Origin: Limnephilus marmoratus
Lineage: Eukaryota > Arthropoda > Insecta > Trichoptera > Limnephilidae
Length of the DNA: 64,000 nt
Direction of reading: 5' to 3'
Assembly (NCBI GenBank): GCA_917880885.1
Contig: OU862917.1
Coordinates: 30,244,104 to 30,308,103 of the forward strand
A program made the translations under genes and the position numbers. This document shows positions 23,159 through 34,242 of this stretch, piece after piece. The notes beneath the pieces were generated by a model. That model was not told the DNA's origin, searched no databases, and was given only the letters and a program-made list of their open reading frames with translations. Position 1 is the stretch's first letter; each line of letters opens with the position of its first letter.

Positions 23159-23815
23159 TGTGATGTTCAATACTTACTTGTAATTCATTCCCTCCAAACC
23201 TGGTCATCCATCCATGAATAGTATAAATAATCACATACAAAGCCAGCAAGCAAGCAATGAGGTTAGGTAGCAATAATAAGTAGGTATGTGAACAATGTAT
23301 AATTTATTGTAAAAAAACAAACCCTGCCCTTGGAACATATTATAATGATTCACTATGAGACTCTAAGTTAAACAACAGAATTAATCATCAGGGGTGACTG
23401 GTTACGATGTATCGTACCCAGCTGTAAATGTTTAAAGTTTCTCGACACGTGTCAATAAGAAAGAAATTATATTGTAACGACATAAGAAAATTACTGATGG
23501 GCGCCTGTGACGTAAAACGTAACATATTTATGAATCAGTAATCCCTAAAAATAATCTATAAAGCACAATCTCGATCTGTTAAAAATATAAGTAATTTAAA
23601 TCTCACTTCTCGTGATCCAAAATGTCTTGAGTCCAGCCATACAACAGCCCGTCACACAAAAACACCTGCTCGATCCGTGGTACTCCCGTCAACTGAAGCG
23701 CCCGAACTTTTTCCGAAGCATCTTGAAACATCTGCCGCCCCTTCGGAGTGCAATGCTGCCAACCAAATCATGCGAAATTTGCGAATCGCTCACGACGCTA
23801 GCAGCAAATGTTACA
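23159..23815 (-). mobile_element. LTR, minus orientation, full length (657 bp)
   Basis: On the minus strand it starts TGTAACATTTGC and ends GAACATCACA, giving the standard TGT...ACA termini, and is followed by T and then the tRNA-Lys primer-binding site. There is no gag or pol sequence. Its TGT end directly abuts the continuation of repeat B (AGGGGTCTGTAAGAATCT), consistent with insertion into that repeat. The tRNA-Lys primer suggests a Ty3/gypsy-type element, but the class cannot be fixed without coding sequence. Confidence 0.7.
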
Positions 23816-24106
23816 AGGGGTCTGTAAGAATCTGAGGGTCAGTATCTCCAAGAGTGACGGACGTGTGAATCCATCTCTGTGAGAATACTGCTGGAGATGT
23901 CAAAAGGTCTCCCTCAAGTAGTGATTCCCGATCCGGCCTGCCATGCAGTTGGCGGGCAGAAGTACCCGCCGCCAAAATCCAGACAAACATCACCCTATAA
24001 TACTGGACATCGCTGCTAAGTAACCAAACATGCGAACCACTTGGGGTGGCAGACGTGTTAGTTATCCATTTAATGGTTCCCGGGGCGGCGCTACGCGTTC
24101 CCGATT
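23816..24106 (+). repeat. Family B retroposon, second part
   Basis: GAATCTGAGGGTCAGTATCT, CCACTTGGGGTGGCAGACG and AATGGTTCCCGGGGCGGCG continue the B copy begun at 22418. Confidence 0.6.
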
Positions 24107-24439
24107 AAATTTACGACTTTTAATAATGTGTGTGAATGATATTAATAACGATTTTTTTAAAGGGTACCTACTTGTTTAGTTCTCGTCAAAGTTAAAGATG
24201 TTTTCTGTCTGGTGTAAAAAAACTTTATTGTAAGTACAATGGAATCCGTTTATAATGACATCGAAGGAAAATGACAAACATGTCATACTAAGCGGACGTC
24301 ATACAAAGCAGTTTGTACAAAATAAACAACCTCCCATTATTGTTAGGTATATAAGTATGTATTTATTTTAAGGGCGTTTATTTAACCAGCCAGCGGCCGA
24401 AAATCCACATTTCGTCGAAAGATGTTCTTACGATCGTAC

Positions 24440-25030
24440 AGGGCGGCAAAGATTAATTATTCTCCATACCAGCTTTTTAAAATTATAACTCAATATCGAT
24501 TTTATTTCATTCAAAATTTGCTTTAATTTATACCTACATCCAAAAATGCTTAAAGGCATGATGATAAAACTATTAAACTTATGTACTTTTTGTAATTATT
24601 TTTTGATCATAAGTATTCACCATTTTTCAATAATGACTAAGAAAAATAATAAAGTTAAAAAATCTTAAATATATTAATTTGTAAGACCGTAAATACATAG
24701 ATAAAATAGAGAAATTTTCGTTATAACTAAGTGTTCGGATATTTTTTAAAAGGTTTTATTAGAACTAAAATTTAAATTTTAAAACGTGCGTTTACGAGAT
24801 AACGTTTTGATTTACAATAACGCATGATTACATGGTATGAAATATGTCTTGTACAATAAGATTTTTCGTTTGAAAATTTAACAAATCTGCCAATGACCTG
24901 TGTATGGTATAACCTTATTATACTAAAAATTAAAATAAATTGACAAAATTTAGAACATGCGTTTACTAGATAAAAGAAGAAACTTTCGAAATCAATTTAT
25001 TATTTTTTGTGGAAAAGAGTCATATATCAC
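24440..25030 (+). repeat. Repeat family I, third copy
   Basis: Direct orientation relative to 12890. It is bounded on the left by the same GATCGTACAGGGCGG-like sequence as the inverted copy and ends at TTGTGGAAAAGAGTCA. Confidence 0.6.
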
Positions 25031-25716
25031 TTTAAGCGAAGTCATTATATCCGACATTATTATATGAAAACCAAACTTCGCTGTTTAATTACTTCATATT
25101 AAAAGCGGTTGGTCAACATGGGCGGAGTCGTAATAAACGGATTCTACTGCAATTTTTCTTTTCAGTGCTTGATCGACATTTTCTTTTTTTTTGGTTCATA
25201 TTTTATTACTATTTTGCGATTCAATGTTATCAGAGTTGAATAGATCCAAATTTTAGCCTGGAAGTCGTTTTACTCTATGGAGATATTTCACCCTGTTTTT
25301 GATAGTTTATCCATAGGATATCGTGCATTAATAATTAAATAAATAACCGTAATAGGTAGAAAATTCGGCTTAAACTTTTCCAGTTATATAGCCACTAAAA
25401 AGGTTTGAATATCGAAGAGTAAACTCGGACTGTAAAATAAATAAATAGTAAATCGAAATTCAAATTATACATACATACAAACACCCCCCATACACACAAG
25501 CCCTGCTTATTTATGGGGGTAAATCAAATACATATATTATGTAATTAATTATTGTATAAAATTTATTGTAATTTATGTATCTTTTTGTGAATAAAAAAAT
25601 AAAAAAAAACATTATTCTATGGATAAGCTTTCAAGAGGATGGTGAAATGCTCGCCTTTTCTAATATGTAGAAATGCACTTTTTGTTTACATTAATTCGTC
25701 ACGAAATGCGTAAGTA

Positions 25717-26380
25717 CAGTCTGTCAAAAAAGAGTAGAAAATATATGATGGCGCCACTGTTGATCAAAAGGCAATACTAAACACATAACTCATGGTGTTA
25801 AAGTAAAGCTGTGTAACCTACATTTTCATAAAAAATTAAAAAGGCATAATAGTGGAAAAAATATTTTTTCATTGCAGTATAGATACTCGCCGATCTCAAA
25901 TTAGAATTGAATATAGGTATATTATTATTATACCTTTGCAATTTGTGTTAACATAATGAAGAATAACTATAATGTAATAAAATATAACGCACAGGTTAGA
26001 AATTGCTCACATTTATTTAATACTAGATAAAGTACTTAGCGTTGCCTTTAGATCATGTCTGTAATTTTAGATCTGAATATATTTAACTCATTCAGATCTA
26101 AAAGTAGTCTAACTAAATTCACCATTAGTGATTCTTCCTTTCTATTTATTGTTAAATTCAAATTTATGTTAAATTAAATTAAAGCAAATCGCTTTATTAA
26201 TCACCTTTTAATAAAATTTATGTCATGAAGAAAAAATGTTTTTTAAAATGTGGTTTACTGTGTTCTACACATTCAGTGTCATTGCACTTCAAAGAAATAT
26301 TTGACAGTTAAATTGGTGTTGCCAGTCTACAAATTTAGTAGTTCCAGTTTTTATATTTTCTACTCTATTTTGACAGACTA
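25717..26380. mobile_element. mariner-like MITE
   Basis: The ends AGTCTGTCAAAAAAGAGTAG and its inverse (CTACTCTATTTTGACAGACT) extend into GAAAATATA and are flanked by TA. This fits Tc1/mariner-type insertion. No transposase frame. Confidence 0.65.
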
Positions 26381-26539
26381 TATATAGCTATTCGGATGCA
26401 TCATCAGCAAATAATGCATATTATTATGCGTTTTCACCCGAAACCAAGTTCTTGGGAGATCACATGGGTTCATAAATGATAAAATCAAAGAAAGTAATAC
26501 AATTTGTATCTGGAAACATGTTTATTTCTTTTTTTACAA

Positions 26540-27008
26540 TAGTTCCACACAGGAGGCCCAGAAGAAAATAATTTCCATCGGGACCTAGATATGTCATCTT
26601 TGGGAATTCTGTGTGGAGGGTTCTTTTAAAGGAAAGGAAGAAGAGGAGGTTCTAGGAAGGAAATAGATATGAGGGGTGGGTAGGAATCTGGATGTCAGTA
26701 TGTCCAGGAGTGACGGACGTATGAATCCATCCCTTCAACTGCGGTGCAAGGCGATTATGATTTGGTCGAGGAATTCTGGCTGGAGAGGTCAAAAGACCTC
26801 CTCAACCAGTCTCTCTCGATCCGGCCCGCCACGCAGCAGGTGGGCAGAGACATCGGCCGCCAAGACCTAGACAATCCTCACCCCATGAACCCGGACACCC
26901 CTGCTAAGTCACCAAACGTAGCGAACTACTTGGGGTGATTCATGGCAGAGGTGTTGGTTATCCAAAAAAGGTTCCCGGGACGGCGGTATCCATACCCGCC
27001 TCCCAAAA
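26540..27008 (+). repeat. Family B retroposon, most complete copy
   Basis: It contains all B landmarks: TTCCACACAGGAGGCCC, TTTGGGAATTCTGTGTGGAG, AGTGACGGACGTATGAATCC, CCCGCCACGCAGCAGGTGG, CTACTTGGGGTG and CGCCTCCCAAAA. Judged by the minus copy at 18345, the poly-T here is the inverse of the 3' poly-A, so the transcript sense is minus. The two 64-codon frames over it are not genes. Confidence 0.65.
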
Positions 27009-27763
27009 TGCGATATAATGAATTTTTGACGACAGAATAAAAGAATTTTACAAATAAAATTTTGTTAAATCAAAGGATACACTAATCAAAACAAGTTTGG
27101 ACGTTTTTGAAAACATCACACATCATCATCATAATATTGATTGAAAAAAAAAATGATTTCATTTCGCTTCATGCAAAATATGTATTATTATCAAAATTAT
27201 TAATTTACCATTGAATAATAAATAAAAAAAAATACTCACACATTGAAACATAAATATTATATATAACCATTACAAAAACACACTGACAAGAATACCATTT
27301 ATCACAATTTATACAAAAATAGATTTGTTTTACGACAGTATCAGACATTCGAAATCAATTACGTCGACAATTGTCGCGTAATATCAAATATTTATTTTAC
27401 AAAGTCATTATTACACAACGGCGATTATTATTAGATTCGGCGATTAACTCTCACACTTTCTAATTTCTATAGAAACTAATAGGAACTCCCATACTGTAAA
27501 TGCACAATATAATAACTACCTCTGTTCTTTATTTTTGGTTTTTCTAAGCTAAACTCTAAATCTAAAAAAGCCTTTAGAGGCCAAAATCAAGTATTTTTAA
27601 TTTCATCGACAACAAAAACATAGAAAAGTAATTTGGTAAAAATCCTTATCCTACAAGTTTATAAACAAATTACAAAATCAAGTTATCATCAAGCCAAGTC
27701 TTGAACGCTGAAAACTGACATAAATGTACAAAAATATATAAATTAATTTTATAGAATAATTTT
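27009..27763 (-). other. Probable distal 3' UTR / flank of the giant-like gene
   Basis: AT-rich with no open frame. On the minus strand AATAAA at 27533-27528 is one candidate polyadenylation signal, about 230 nt past the transposon target site. The extent of the UTR cannot be determined from sequence alone. Confidence 0.35.
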
Positions 27764-27772
27764 CAAAATTGT
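27764..27772. repeat. Target site duplication, left copy
   Basis: CAAAATTGT, repeated exactly at 29631-29639 on the other side of the 1858-bp element. Confidence 0.75.
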
Positions 27773-29630
27773 GGAATAAATTCGGTTTTTGGGGGAAATT
27801 CCTAAAAAATAAAACTAGTTATTTTTATACTAATTATGGGCCGGAAAAACCGAATCTGAAAGAATTAGGCGGCGGAAAGCAATATTAACTGAGTTACACG
27901 ACTTTAAAATTTTTTATACGCGTACAGGAAAATAGCCATTTTGGAAGTATTCTGATTCCTACAAAATCAAACTAATAGTTATTTTTATACTAACTTTGGG
28001 CCGAGGAATCCGAATCTGAAAGAATTAGGCGGCGGCAAGCAATATTAACTGAATTACACGACTTTAAAATTTTCAATACACACAAAACATGAAAATATTC
28101 ATTTCGGTAGCTGAATTTGACTCATTCAGTACAAAATCATAGATAAACAAGAAATCTACGAAAACATGTGCCAGCAGTGTTACCAGCTCTCAAAAATATT
28201 AATCCCAACTATCTCAACGGCCGTATTCTTAAACCAAAAGTATGAAAATTCGTAGTCTTAAAAATGCGTAACCAAACCTAACCTAACGCTAGGTTTGTGT
28301 AACATGGTTTGTACCCCTTTATACCGCCTGCTCGCGTCAATTTTAAAAAACATCCCTGTTTTCAAGTAGTTTAACGGCTACGCGAGGTTTGTGTAACATG
28401 GTTTGTGCCCCTTTATACCGCCTGCTCACGTCCCTAACCTAACCTAACCTAACGCTAGGTTTGTGTAACATGGTTTGTGCCCCTTTATACCGCCTGCTCG
28501 CGTCAATTTAAAAAAACAGCCTACGTTTTCAAGTAGTTTAGCGGCTACGCTAGGTTTGTGTAACATGGTTTGTGCCCCTTTATACCGCCTGCTCGCGTCA
28601 ATTTAAAAAAACAGCCTACGTTTTCGAGTAGTTTAGCGGCTACGCTAGGTTTGTGTAACATGGTTTGTGCCCCTTTATACCGCCTGCTCACGTCCCTAAC
28701 CTAACCTAACCTAACCTAACCTAACCTAACGCTAGGTTTGTGTAACATGGTTTGTGCCCCTTTATACCGCCTGCTCGCGTCAATTTAAAAAAACAGCCTA
28801 CGTTTTCAAGTAGTTTAGCGGCTACGCTAGGTTTGTGTAACATGGTTTGTGCCCCTTTATACCGCCTGCTCGCGTCAATTTAAAAAAAACAGCCTACGTT
28901 TTCAAGTAGTTTAGCGGCTACGCTAGGTTTGTGTAACATGGTTTGTGCCCCTTTATACCGCCTGCTCACGTCCCTAACCTAACCTAACCTAACCTAACCT
29001 AACCTAACGCTAGGTTTGTGTAACATGGTTTGTGCCCCTTTATACCGCCTGCTCGCGTCAATTTTAAAAAACATCCCTGTTTTCAAGTAGTTTAACGGCT
29101 ACGCTAGGTTTGTGTAACATGGTTTGTGATACAAAAGTGAGTAAAATTTATAAAAAATAAGTACTTAAAATATAAACATTTTATTTTACGTTATTGATAT
29201 TACTGGTTAATGGCAACACTTAATTTTGTGTGGTAAAAACATCTATGTTATCTTGTTTTCTATGGTCTTTGTACTACGTGTGTCAAGTCAAAATCAGCTT
29301 GCGAAATGAATATTTTCATGTGCACGATGGAAAATTTTAAAGTCGTGTAATTCAGTTAATATTGCTTGCCGCCGCCTAATTCTTTCAGATTCGGATTCCC
29401 CGGCCCAAAGTTAGTATAAAAATAACTATTAGTTTGATTTTGTAGGAATCAGAATACTTCCAAAATGGCTATTTTCCTGTATGTGTATAAAAAATTTTAA
29501 AGTCGTGTAACTTTGTTAATATTGCTTTCCGCCGCCTAATTCTTTCAGATTCGGTTTTTCCGGCCCATAATTAGTATAAAAATAACTAGTTTTATTTTTT
29601 AGGAATTTCCCCCAAAAACCGAACTTTAGC
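27773..29630. mobile_element. Mutator-like (long-TIR) non-autonomous element, 1858 bp
   Basis: Terminal inverted repeats of about 330 bp (27773-28110 and 29300-29630) start with TAAATTCGGTTTTTGGGGG-like sequence. Each arm is itself a doublet of an about 180-bp unit (AGAATTAGGCGGCGG occurs twice per arm). A perfect 9-bp duplication CAAAATTGT flanks it. Long TIRs plus a 9-bp duplication are typical of Mutator-like elements. There is no transposase; the centre is a minisatellite. The element sits immediately behind the stop codon of the giant-like gene and so lies in its 3' UTR. Confidence 0.7.
28280..29125. repeat. Minisatellite (about 95-bp unit) with CCTAA arrays
   Basis: About ten units contain GGTTTGTGTAACATGG and CCCCTTTATACCGCCTGCTC. 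Three runs of (CCTAA)n, at about 28434, 28695 and 28975, separate blocks of roughly three units, giving a higher-order period of about 265-280 bp. CCTAA is the complement of the insect telomere repeat TTAGG. Confidence 0.8.
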
Positions 29631-29639
29631 CAAAATTGT
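29631..29639. repeat. Target site duplication, right copy
   Basis: CAAAATTGT, ending at the base before the stop codon of the giant-like gene (TTA at 29640-29642 on the plus strand). Confidence 0.75.
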
Positions 29640-30668
29640 TTACGAGTTTGGTGTTGTGACACCGCAGAGAGCGAGCTGTTTTCTGGCTGAGGCAAGTTCG
29701 AATTTGAGTTCAATGTTTTCTCGCTCTAGGAAAGCAGCCCTGATGGCGATTTCATCTTCTTTTATTCGCCTTCTGTCTCTCGACTTTTTGGCTGCGGCGT
29801 TATTCTTCTTCCTTCTCTCTGTGTAGGAATCGTCTCCTTTCATTCCGTCCTCGCTGAGATCCCAGTTGTTGTTGTTAGAGTTACCGTTCCCATTGAGAGT
29901 TCTTCTCATCTTAGGGTTGGATACAGTGGCTTGTCCTCCATTCGCAGCGCAGATTTGGTCCAGCATCCTCTTTCTGAATACAGAGTACTTCTCAGCTGAT
30001 TGAGAGTCCAGCAAAGCGTCAACTGATGAAAATCCAGCTGCCAAGCTCATAGGGTCTTTTGGATAAGCTTTGAACGGTCTTGCTACCTTTCCATCCCTGC
30101 CTGAGGACACCATTGGATAGATCGGGAATGTTGAATTGTGTGATCCTTCTGATCCTGCATCTGAGACTGTGTCTGACTCTGATTTGGCAGGTTTCTTGTT
30201 GGGGTTCTGCAGAAGAAGCTGTTGACGGAACGCTGCCTGAATAATGTACGGACTGAGGTGTTCTGTGTCAGGGTAACATGAAGCATAGTTCGGTGATGAT
30301 AGTCCAGACTGCGGATCTGGGTGATCTTTATCCGCACCGTAAAAAGAGGGAGATCGATTACCTGTGTTGTAGGTTGTGTTGAGAGGTTCCATATAGAAAG
30401 AGTCCCTGTACTGATGTCCCGAGTTGAAGTGTCTAGGAGAGTTGCTTGTATTCATATGTGGGCTATGGGAATCATGTTGAGGAGAGGCTGGGTGGATGGG
30501 AGAGCGTTGTTCCAAATGATTTCGCTCGAATTTGACCACAGGTGGGATGACATCTTTGTAGTAGGCTTTCTGGGAAGGCTTCGATCTGGAGAGGTCTAAA
30601 GCTCCAGTTCCGTGGCAGGAGTAGTCCACGATGTAGTTGGAAGGGGTGATGTGATGTACCGCGGCCAT
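29640..30668 (-). CDS. gt: giant-like bZIP transcription factor
   Basis: An intact 342-residue open frame. The C-terminus is a bZIP domain (about residues 284-335): the basic region reads ERRKKNNAAAKKSRDRRRIK, with the NNxAAxxSR signature, and is followed by EDEIAIRAAFLERENIELK and a short leucine zipper. The EDEIAIRAA stretch and short zipper fit the giant/PAR-related family, and the match is closest to giant as I know it from Drosophila. ALDLS at residues 23-27 resembles the PxDLS motif that recruits the corepressor CtBP, which giant uses. The middle is Ser/Pro/His/Asn-rich, as in other giant proteins. Giant is a nuclear gap-gene repressor in early embryos. The start was chosen at the first ATG. 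A strong acceptor (CTTTTGCAG) lies 4 nt upstream of the ATG, so the 5' UTR, and possibly more, is on an upstream exon. A transposon abuts the stop codon. Confidence 0.85.
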   Translation of the reverse strand: MAAVHHITPSNYIVDYSCHGTGALDLSRSKPSQKAYYKDVIPPVVKFERNHLEQRSPIHPASPQHDSHSPHMNTSNSPRHFNSGHQYRDSFYMEPLNTTYNTGNRSPSFYGADKDHPDPQSGLSSPNYASCYPDTEHLSPYIIQAAFRQQLLLQNPNKKPAKSESDTVSDAGSEGSHNSTFPIYPMVSSGRDGKVARPFKAYPKDPMSLAAGFSSVDALLDSQSAEKYSVFRKRMLDQICAANGGQATVSNPKMRRTLNGNGNSNNNNWDLSEDGMKGDDSYTERRKKNNAAAKKSRDRRRIKEDEIAIRAAFLERENIELKFELASARKQLALCGVTTPNS

Positions 30669-31696
30669 TTTTCTGCAAAAGATATTAAATATTTAGACAT
30701 TGGGTGACCATTATAAAATTTCTACTAATATAACATAAATACTAAATTAATGACAAAGTTGGTAAATTTATAATCGACTCAACACATAAATAAATTATTC
30801 GTAATATTGGAAAACGCTTAACTAGACTCCTAATACTCGTGACATTGGAAATAACAAGATTTTACTTGCCGACGGAAAGTGAATGGTCAACATTTTGAGC
30901 TACATTTTTTAAAAACCTATATGTATTATTTAATTGAAATATAAATAATGCATAATGTGGTACACTTTTTTTCAGGTATAGTTTAACATTTTATATGGGT
31001 ACATGTTATATAATTATAATATTGGGCCAGCGAAAGACTAAATCAAAAAAGATTCTGCAAAGATCAAAAAACTAATAAAATAATTATAGTAAACTTCTTT
31101 TACTCTCGAAGTCACTAGAAAAAAATAAAATAAATCCAAAAATAGTTTTAAACTCACAGTCAAAAATAAAGTTATTTACGCAGTCACTAAAATCAATTTA
31201 ATCCCACAACACAGTAAAGAAATTATATAAATGAGTCTTCAGCACTGTTTACATTTAGGTAAATGCATAATTTATCACTTCCTAATAATTTCATGTTATG
31301 TCACACACAATCAACAAGAAACTATGAAAACAGTTAAACTAAGTACAAGCAAGACATACTAGACGGAAGGCTACTGAAGAACTAATAGTTGTTGCTAGAT
31401 GACCAACCTATAAATGAAATACGAACAACAATACTATTTAGTTCACCCAAAGGGGTAAAAACGCATGAAGTAGAGTCCTGAAATCTTGAAACCTTTCAGC
31501 AATTGTGCGGAGATTCATAAAAAGGGTTAACGCAGTTCAAGGACGTCTATTGAAAGGTCGAAAGTGTTATGAGCATTTCTATGAAAGGGTCGGGTTTAAG
31601 AGGTCTAGTTTGACGGACTAGACAACCCGTTTTGCGAGGGAGGGGATGTGTGGTCAGTTATTTGCAAATGCACTTATTATTCGTCAAAAATCGCAC

Positions 31697-31880
31697 GCCC
31701 AGAATCAAAAAAGGCAACTGAAAAAATATTGTAATATTTTACTGCATTGAAACCGTGTTGTGATCTTTCATTTTAATAAAATAATTTAGGTTTAGAATCA
31801 AAAAAGGCAACTGATAATATTTTACTACATCAGACCGTGTTGTGGTCATACATTTTAAAAAAATAATTTAGGTATCGTTT
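31697..31880. repeat. Tandem duplication, about 107 bp unit
   Basis: AGAATCAAAAAAGGCAACTG occurs at about 31691 and 31795, each copy followed by ATATTTTACTRCAT, CCGTGTTGTG and AAATAATTTAGGT. Confidence 0.6.
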
Positions 31881-32532
31881 TTAAGTAAAAACTTCTTTAC
31901 AGAAACTCGATGAAACAAAAAGCAACAAATACATCTATTAGATTTAGCCTGCGAGAAAAGGAGATGGAATAATCGGTCTCCTCTTTGTGAGATGCTTCGT
32001 AGCCTCCCCACTCTTGTCTACTTTAGTTTTCTGAAGGTTTTACTTCTACCGCATGTGAACTGCAAACTTGTAATTTTTTTATTTGTCATAAAATATTATG
32101 GCAAAAAAAATCGTGGGATAAAGACACTGCGTTGGGAAACCGTTTTCAGTTAATTAAAAATTTATTTATTCATAAATTCGATAATTTTACTTAACTGTCA
32201 CGTAAGGGTGATATTCTATAAACTAGCCAATACGATCCTTCCTTACGAATTTACACCAATTTTATCACAAAAAAAATATAATTCCTTTTTATTCACAATA
32301 AAAGATTGCTATTTAAATTTATCAGCTGGGCACAATAACAATAATTTAATTATTGGTATAGCGCCAATTTTGTGAAAAATCACCTCAAGGACGCTGTGAA
32401 CACACAAAAATAATTTCTTATATCATTTACTGAGATGATAGTGCTAGTAAAACATCACCCACACATTCCCACATACTTATGCTCTGCATAGTCTACACGT
32501 ACAGTCACCTGGAAATTATTCAAAGTATCTAA

Positions 32533-32659
32533 GGGGGCATACATTAATTATGCGAGCTCAAAAGGGGGGGGGGGAACAAAATACGAAGTGGCTCCAATTT
32601 ATCTCACCAACAAGGGGGGGGAGGGGGAAAAATTGCTCACGCAATTAATATATGCCCCC
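32533..32659. mobile_element. Harbinger-like MITE (family P), 127 bp
   Basis: The ends GGGGGCATACATTAATTATG and AATTAATATATGCCCCC are inverted. The interior has two G-runs. The second copy at 39299-39459 keeps TTA duplications. Confidence 0.65.
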
Positions 32660-33389
32660 TGCACAATTATTGAGATATTACAAAGAAAGATTTTAATGGT
32701 ACCTACCCACTATGAAATATTCAATATCTACGTGTAGTAGGTACTGCTTCATCGCTGCAACGAATGTACTATTTTCGTTCTAGAATATAAATTAAAATTA
32801 AATTTTCTGCGGTCTTTAAATATATTGTGTAATTTATCATAAATATTAATAAAAATGCATCTTTAAAACTGGACAAGAGTAGAAAATAAAATGTTAAGAT
32901 AAATTGTTTTAGAAGAACCTGCAAGACAAGCTGTCATGTGACAGCTATGTAGGACTACTTATTGAAAAAAATATATATTGCTCGTAATTATGTTCAATAT
33001 GCTTTTAAATTAGTTCATAAAATAAAATAAAATTAAAATCTGGCAATAACGCTTTTGGTATCTATTTATATTATAATACTATTTTCCTGTGCACGATCCA
33101 TTTTCCAACACATTTTATGTTAAAATATTTGATTCATGATAATAACAAAAGAAAAAAATGAACAGTAATCGTCATTTAATACTTGTTGTGGCCTTATAAT
33201 TCCAGCGGTGCGATTGCATTCACAAAAGACGCACTATTTTTCGATGCTTGAAAATTTAAAGCAATGAATAGGATAAACCACCTGACAGCTAACTGTACTC
33301 CCATCAATAGAAGGTTTCTTATGCACACAATGCATTATGCATATTTTCTTTATTCTCTGAAATAATTTTATTTTTTATGAACATCAAAT

Positions 33390-33492
33390 ACTACCGGTTT
33401 TACCGGGTGACGCGCCACTAAGCAATCCAAAATCGTGTGATTTTGGATTGCCTAAACGTGTCACGTAGTATGGGTACGTTCCCTTATTGCGA
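33390..33492 (-). mobile_element. MITE family Q, partial copy
   Basis: Reverse-oriented relative of 33806-33972: GTGTCACGTAGTATGGGTAC and GTTCCCTTA at its end. It contains a perfect 13-bp hairpin with a 4-nt loop (GCAATCCAAAATC, 33422-33451). Confidence 0.5.
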
Positions 33493-33805
33493 GTAGAACA
33501 CTCATTTGCCTTTGAAATAATCGATAAATTTTTTATTAGTATTTTTATGAGCCCAGAAAAAAATAAAGTACCTATCAGACTTACAAAACTGCTAAAGTTG
33601 AAAATCTTCTACTTACGAACCCCTTTTCATTTATAATTTTATTGAATAATGTGGTAAAATAAATTATTTGAAAAACAATAAATTAATATTTGTGCCTGAG
33701 CTTTGCAAAATAAAATAAACCACGCTTTTTGTGATGTTTTTTTTGTGAATAAATCAAAACAGGCGGCTGGTGTTAAACGGGAATTTAAATCTTATCGCTA
33801 TCTAC

Positions 33806-33972
33806 ATAAGGGAACGTACCCATTCTACGTGACACGTTTAGGGGGGGGGGGTCTTCAAAATGTCACGCTCCATACAAATGAGCGGCGGGTTGCTTAGGAT
33901 TTTGGTCACCGGGGGGGGGGGGTTAAAAATTGCAAAAAGTTGGTCACGTAGTAAGGGGACGTTCCCTTAGGA
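33806..33972. mobile_element. MITE family Q
   Basis: The ends TAAGGGAACGTACCCATTCT and its imperfect inverse GTAAGGGGACGTTCCCTTA extend through a shared GTCACGTAG/CTACGTGAC. The interior has two G-runs. The 64-codon frame crossing it is incidental. Confidence 0.6.
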
Positions 33973-34105
33973 GCGTTTTTATCAGCGGTCTGATCTCGTG
34001 ATGCACCGCCTTTAATTTTATATATTAATTTTGGTTCTCGGTGCATGAGTTATTAATGTTAATTATTCCGGCGTGATGCAAAATTGAAACTACTTATCAT
34101 ATACC

Positions 34106-34242
34106 TATATGTCGGCGGCCGATCGTATAATCAGGCAGATCATGATGCGCCTAGCTACATCGTGAGGTGCCTAGCGGCAGATCGTGAAGTGCCTCAGGCG
34201 CATCATGATCGGCCTGATTTTACGATTTACCTGCGACATATA
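34106..34242. mobile_element. Short hairpin element
   Basis: TATATGTCG with GATCGTATAATCAGGC and GATCATGATGCGCCT on the left are mirrored by AGGCGCATCATGATC, GGCCTGATTTTACGAT and CGACATATA on the right. It has no coding capacity and resembles a foldback MITE. Confidence 0.6.

Larger units (their letters stand above)
30690..33389. other. Region upstream of the giant-like gene
   Basis: No coding sequence recognised. It should contain the unassigned 5' exon and promoter of the minus-strand gene, but I cannot place them. It includes a tandem duplication (31697-31880) and a small MITE (32533-32659). Confidence 0.4.

Noticed and set aside
23096..23160. A functional tRNA-Lys gene
   Set aside because: The 5' acceptor strand and part of the D arm are missing, CCA is present in DNA, and it lies exactly between two inverted LTRs.
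22983..23273. Two mirror-image open frames (66 codons each, +/-)
   Set aside because: They are the same LTR sequence read in the two palindrome arms and not conserved proteins.
29516..29713. 65-codon minus frame overlapping the giant-like gene end
   Set aside because: Out-of-frame shadow of the bZIP zipper coding sequence running into the transposon arm.
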